Assembly: GCA_028551475.1 (NCBI GenBank)
Contig: CM052357.1
Span: 8,727,931 to 8,791,930, forward strand
Reading direction: 5' to 3'
DNA: 64,000 bases
From: Casuarina equisetifolia
Taxonomy: Eukaryota > Streptophyta > Magnoliopsida > Fagales > Casuarinaceae
Of this stretch, positions 60,781 to 64,000 are shown in pieces (positions within the stretch are counted from its first letter, which is position 1; the number at the start of each line of letters is the position of its first letter). The position numbers were made by a program, and so were the translations under genes. Under the pieces are notes generated by a model. It had not been told where the DNA came from. It did no database searches and saw nothing but the letters and a program-made list of their open reading frames with translations.

Positions 60781-62280
60781 GGCAATGCGAAGAAAGAGTC
60801 GGCCACAACAAAGACTTTGTCAAAGAGTGCCTGATAAAAGAGAATTGTAGCCCAAAGAGTGACGTAGAAGTTGGGTGGTGCAGCTTTAGTCTATTGCAGG
60901 GGTTGGTGAAATAACGAAAACAAAGAACGGTGAGAGGACTTGGTAAACCGCTTTGACGTGTTCTAATGTAGAAAAGATTACGGCGCGACCCCGTGAACTC
61001 GTAGCCTGAAAACCCGTACTCCAAACCCTATGTGAATGGGGTTGGTTCCTGGTAGCTTCGTCCACCCCAATTTCGCAAAGATACATGGGCAGGTGACCTC
61101 CTTGATTTTTAGTGTTTAAAAGTTTTCAGCAAATGAAAAACCTTGAATAATATGAATCTTGGATCCGCGGAGATTGAAGTGAAAAAAATGCATCCGGTAG
61201 ATAATAAATGGGAATTACTATCCCTAAATGCCCATTAAACCTGTTTAGCTAACGTTTTTTTTAAGTAAAAAGTTTGTGTCCCTTCTTTCGGATGAAAATT
61301 AACGATAGAAACGAATGATTTGTCAATATTGCATACTGCAGCTTAAGGAACGCTTTGCTTCATTTTTTTGCGCAGAGTATTTTTCATCTTCAAGTCAATA
61401 TGCATTCTTTCTTTACTGTTTATTTTTTGTTGTAAGAGAAGAAAACTTTATTTTGTGAACATCAGAATATAGATATCCTGCCGGTGATAACAGAGTGCAG
61501 TGCAAACTTTCTATCTTTATCCTGTCTTTTGGATAAGCTTTGGGAGTCTAAGCATGTTGTCGTTAATTCAAGAATTTTAACGCCGCAATAAGGATGTGTT
61601 CTAAATTCAAGATCTTAGTTAACCATTCCATCAACTAATTTAATAGAAATGAATGTAAAAAGTCGTTTACTATTATCCTTAAAACGTGTGGTATATGTAG
61701 ACCAATGGTTTTAGACTACGAAGAAGATACGACCATCTTTTTTATGTAGTGATATGAGGCACCACCTTTGAAGTAGCAGCAGGTATTTGATCAAGGGAAC
61801 TTATCCTTTTCGTCAATGATATTTACCACTCATGCATATTAATCAACTCTCTAATAATGATTATACTTCAATTGGTGAAATATGTTGAGGGCAATCTCAA
61901 AATTTTAAAGTAAATTCAGATTCATATGTTAAGACCGGTGTTTATCATAATATAGTTCTCGCCAGAGACTAATTCTTGTGGTAATCAGATTCTTTAGCCT
62001 CGTTATAATTTATTCAAATCGGATCATAGAATAAAGAAAAGTCTAAAGGCATTTTGCATAAGCATCGTACCAAGACTCAAGAATAGCGGCTATATCCACG
62101 ATTTATTTATTAACCCAAGAAACAATAGCAACAAGTAAAAATATCATAAAGCCCAACAGAACAAAAAACATAGGAACATAATCACACGCTCTATCTCACA
62201 TAAGCAAAGACAACCGCAAAGAAGAATGAGAAGAATGAAAACATGTAAAAAATAAATAAATGGATGACCGGCACGCTCAA
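60781..62280. other. spacer between the two NHL genes
   Basis: It holds the promoter and leader of the 60100-60780 gene and the 3' region of the upstream twin. An AATAAA-type signal for the upstream gene lies on the minus strand near 62101-62112, about 170 nt past its stop. No other gene is seen. Confidence 0.6.
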
Positions 62281-62958
62281 TCAATAATCGAGTTCGCACT
62301 TGGTAGTCTGGAAACTTTCCGATGAAGTTCCCGAACTCATAGGAACTTTCAAGTCGCACTTGACCTGAGGCTTGAACTTGCCAACCCTCACCTTTCCTAC
62401 CTTGAACCTGATCCGGAGATAGAACTTCACATCAATGCTGTAAACCCCAGAAGTCTTCTCGGAATTGAACTGTGCAAGCTGGTCAGTCCCAAGCAACACC
62501 AGTTGCTGCCCTGCAAACTCCGGGTTCAAAGTGCTTGTTGTCTTGTGGCCTTGGTAAAACGGCGTCAAGGAATCGGTTGCAAACCGCTGGTCCTCGTAGT
62601 ATGCCCTGGCCTCAATAGTATCGTAGTAGACTCCAATCTTCCTGTTTGAATTTCTGACCGAGACATTAACAGCAAGGTTGTACTGGAGAGTGTTGTTGTT
62701 GGAGAAATCGAACTGGGTGAGCGTCGCATCCGTGACGTGGAAATTGATGCTGGTGGGACGGAAGATGAGCCAAAAAATGAGAGCAGCAAGGCCAATGATG
62801 ACAATAACGGAGACTATGAGCTTCAAAAGGAAGCAAAAGAAGCAGGCGCAGCCGCACCCTCGGCCTCCGCTACGGCCAGGGCGATGGTAGGATTGGGGTG
62901 GTGGTGGGACTGCGGGGCCATAGTAGGCACCATTCAGGTTGGTTTGTTTCTCAGCCAT
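62281..62958 (-). CDS. NDR1/HIN1-like (NHL) protein, tandem twin
   Basis: 225 residues, intronless. The open frame extends upstream to 63000, but the ATG at 62958 gives MAEKQTNLNGAYYGP, which lines up with the twin's MAAKESHLNGAYYGP, so the extra 14 residues are probably leader. Order: NGAYYGPAVPPPP, Cys cluster (CGCACFFC), transmembrane helix about 44-67 (ending FWLIFRP), and a LEA_2 domain with FHVTDATLTQF, LTPFYQGHKTTSTL and VKFYLRIRFKVG, ending TTKCELDY. The usual NPN motif reads VRNSNRKIGVYYD: the Pro is replaced by Ser. The paired organisation shows a recent local duplication, and both copies look intact. A TATA box and a W-box lie just upstream. Confidence 0.95.
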   Translation of the reverse strand: MAEKQTNLNGAYYGPAVPPPPQSYHRPGRSGGRGCGCACFFCFLLKLIVSVIVIIGLAALIFWLIFRPTSINFHVTDATLTQFDFSNNNTLQYNLAVNVSVRNSNRKIGVYYDTIEARAYYEDQRFATDSLTPFYQGHKTTSTLNPEFAGQQLVLLGTDQLAQFNSEKTSGVYSIDVKFYLRIRFKVGKVRVGKFKPQVKCDLKVPMSSGTSSESFQTTKCELDY

Positions 62959-63060
62959 AGTTAACAAAGCACAAGAACTTAACACCAAATTGCCTTTCAA
63001 ATACTATAAGATGATGGACGAGTAAGAGAGATAGATATCAAGGGGAGGGTACGACGCATG

Positions 63061-63069
63061 CATTTATAG
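63061..63069 (-). promoter_or_regulatory. TATA box of the 62281-62958 NHL gene
   Basis: The minus strand reads CTATAAATG, about 105 nt before the ATG at 62958, so the leader would be about 75 nt. This agrees with a start at 62958, not 63000. Confidence 0.7.
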
Positions 63070-63091
63070 GGCTCGTGGATGAAGCAGGAAA

Positions 63092-63097
63092 AGTCAA
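63092..63097 (-). promoter_or_regulatory. W-box (TTGACT) near the NHL TATA box
   Basis: TTGACT on the minus strand, about 25 nt upstream of the TATA box. More W-box cores lie farther out (TTGACT on the minus strand at 63579-63584 and TTGACC on the plus strand at 63604-63609). WRKY factors bind such sites in defence genes; binding here is inferred. Confidence 0.45.
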
Positions 63098-63099
63098 GC

Positions 63100-64000
63100 C
63101 GTACCCGTTCATTTCCGCGTTACATGTTTTCGAAGATCCCACGGCACGGCTTCCTGACGTCGGTTTAGGATCAACGCGCTTGCTTATGTATGAAATGGGA
63201 CGTTTCCTGTTCTTTTTCCTACGAATGTTCTTTGTGAGATGGGACCTCGATGGCTGTACGCGTAGCGCCATTTTGGAACATGTCAACTTCAAAGGCAACC
63301 ATGTATGTCCCTTGGTATTCTTTTTCCTTTCTTTCACATCCCACATAGAAAATTTACAAGCATTTGAAAAGTCCTTAGAATGTTCTTATCGCCACGGCAG
63401 TCGTTGATGACAAACGCATGTGATCGGAATCAATAGAAAAAAGAGAGCTTCTCCACACCTTTTTCACATAGGCAGGCACTTTTTCCTAGGGACGAATGGT
63501 GATCCATCTTGGGAAGGCTCTCTTGGGTGAAGGAAGCAGTTGACAGCTCGCTATTCTAACATACAAGTCGAACGTGTAAGTCAAGGTGGGCCTATCGAAC
63601 GTGTTGACCGCCCTCTCATGACGGCCAACTAAACTGCTTTCCACAGAGTGCAGCAGGCGGCCACCACTGGGTGGATTTGATCAAATCGTTACGCACAATT
63701 GTTTATTGGGATTCCTTTTCGAGCTGAACAGTTATATTTTATATATCTAAATTCATGTTGAAATCTTGTTGCCAACCAAAATATTTGGAGAAATTGTTTG
63801 TGCGCCAAATAGGTATAACGATTAACTTATAATTAATAATTAAAAAAAGTGACGTGATGACGTGGATATATTCTTTTCTTTTCTTTTTTTGTTATATATA
63901 CTCCAATTTTGCACAGCTCCTATATTGTCTAAACGTTGTTTGATTTTTTTATAGGAAAAAAATCATTATATTCTTTACTCAACTTGTTGGTAGAATTAAA
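63100..64000. other. upstream region of the NHL twin, right edge of the window
   Basis: Promoter-side DNA with W-box cores, turning AT-rich after 63700. Overlapping open frames on both strands (63038-63346 minus, 63075-63407 plus) match no family I know. Confidence 0.5.

Noticed and set aside
1-64000. CRISPR array, bacterial operon or horizontally transferred gene cluster
   Set aside because: No regularly spaced identical repeats or operon-like gene packing; all recognised genes are ordinary plant genes.

Overview
The window is nuclear DNA from a flowering plant, most likely a dicot or another non-grass angiosperm. The evidence is split genes with GT-AG introns, plant-only families (LOG, SMXL, NHL, nepenthesin-like proteases, TT9), many GA/CT microsatellites, AT-rich intergenic DNA and a decayed Ty1/copia retrotransposon. 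Bacterial operons, CRISPR arrays and rRNA are absent. I cannot name the species.

Layout, left to right. 28-2374 (minus): the first four exons of a LONELY GUY (LOG) cytokinin-activating enzyme, running off the left edge. 2540-8335: gene-poor, with a worn tandem repeat at 6.6-7.15 kb. 8336-14521 (minus): an old, broken Ty1/copia element with both LTRs; a solo LTR-like relative lies at 59.05-59.47 kb. 15.6-22.3 kb: three tandem aspartic-protease copies in different states, namely a near-complete frameshifted copy (15645-17204), a short relic (about 17555-17860) and an intact 468-residue gene (20887-22293). 26179-34347 (plus): a 20-exon gene for TRANSPARENT TESTA 9/GFS9, the plant CLEC16A-like FPL-domain protein; every intron is GT-AG and the exon phases close to 805 residues. 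40234-43320 (plus): a three-exon SMAX1-LIKE 3 (SMXL3) gene, 854 residues. 43.3-56 kb: a long gene desert with dispersed repeats. 56049-56651 (plus): an intronless gene for a one-helix membrane protein of unknown function. 60100-60780 and 62281-62958 (both minus): a tandem pair of NDR1/HIN1-like (NHL) proteins.

The genes do not form a visible pathway; they are independent neighbours as expected for a plant chromosome. LOG and SMXL3 both act in meristem or vascular development, TT9 in endomembrane traffic to the vacuole, and the proteases and NHL pair fit extracellular or defence roles. Two local gene families (protease and NHL) show tandem duplication, one with clear gene death.

I found no convincing new biological system. 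The points most worth a second look are: a 19-nt stretch identical to a miR399-type sequence inside a TT9 coding exon; the 20-nt repeat that explains the frame change in the first protease copy; the pure (GA)25 tract 26 nt before the LOG start codon with matching CT tracts in its introns; the NPN-to-NSN change in one NHL twin; and the nested tandem duplications inside the copia fossil.
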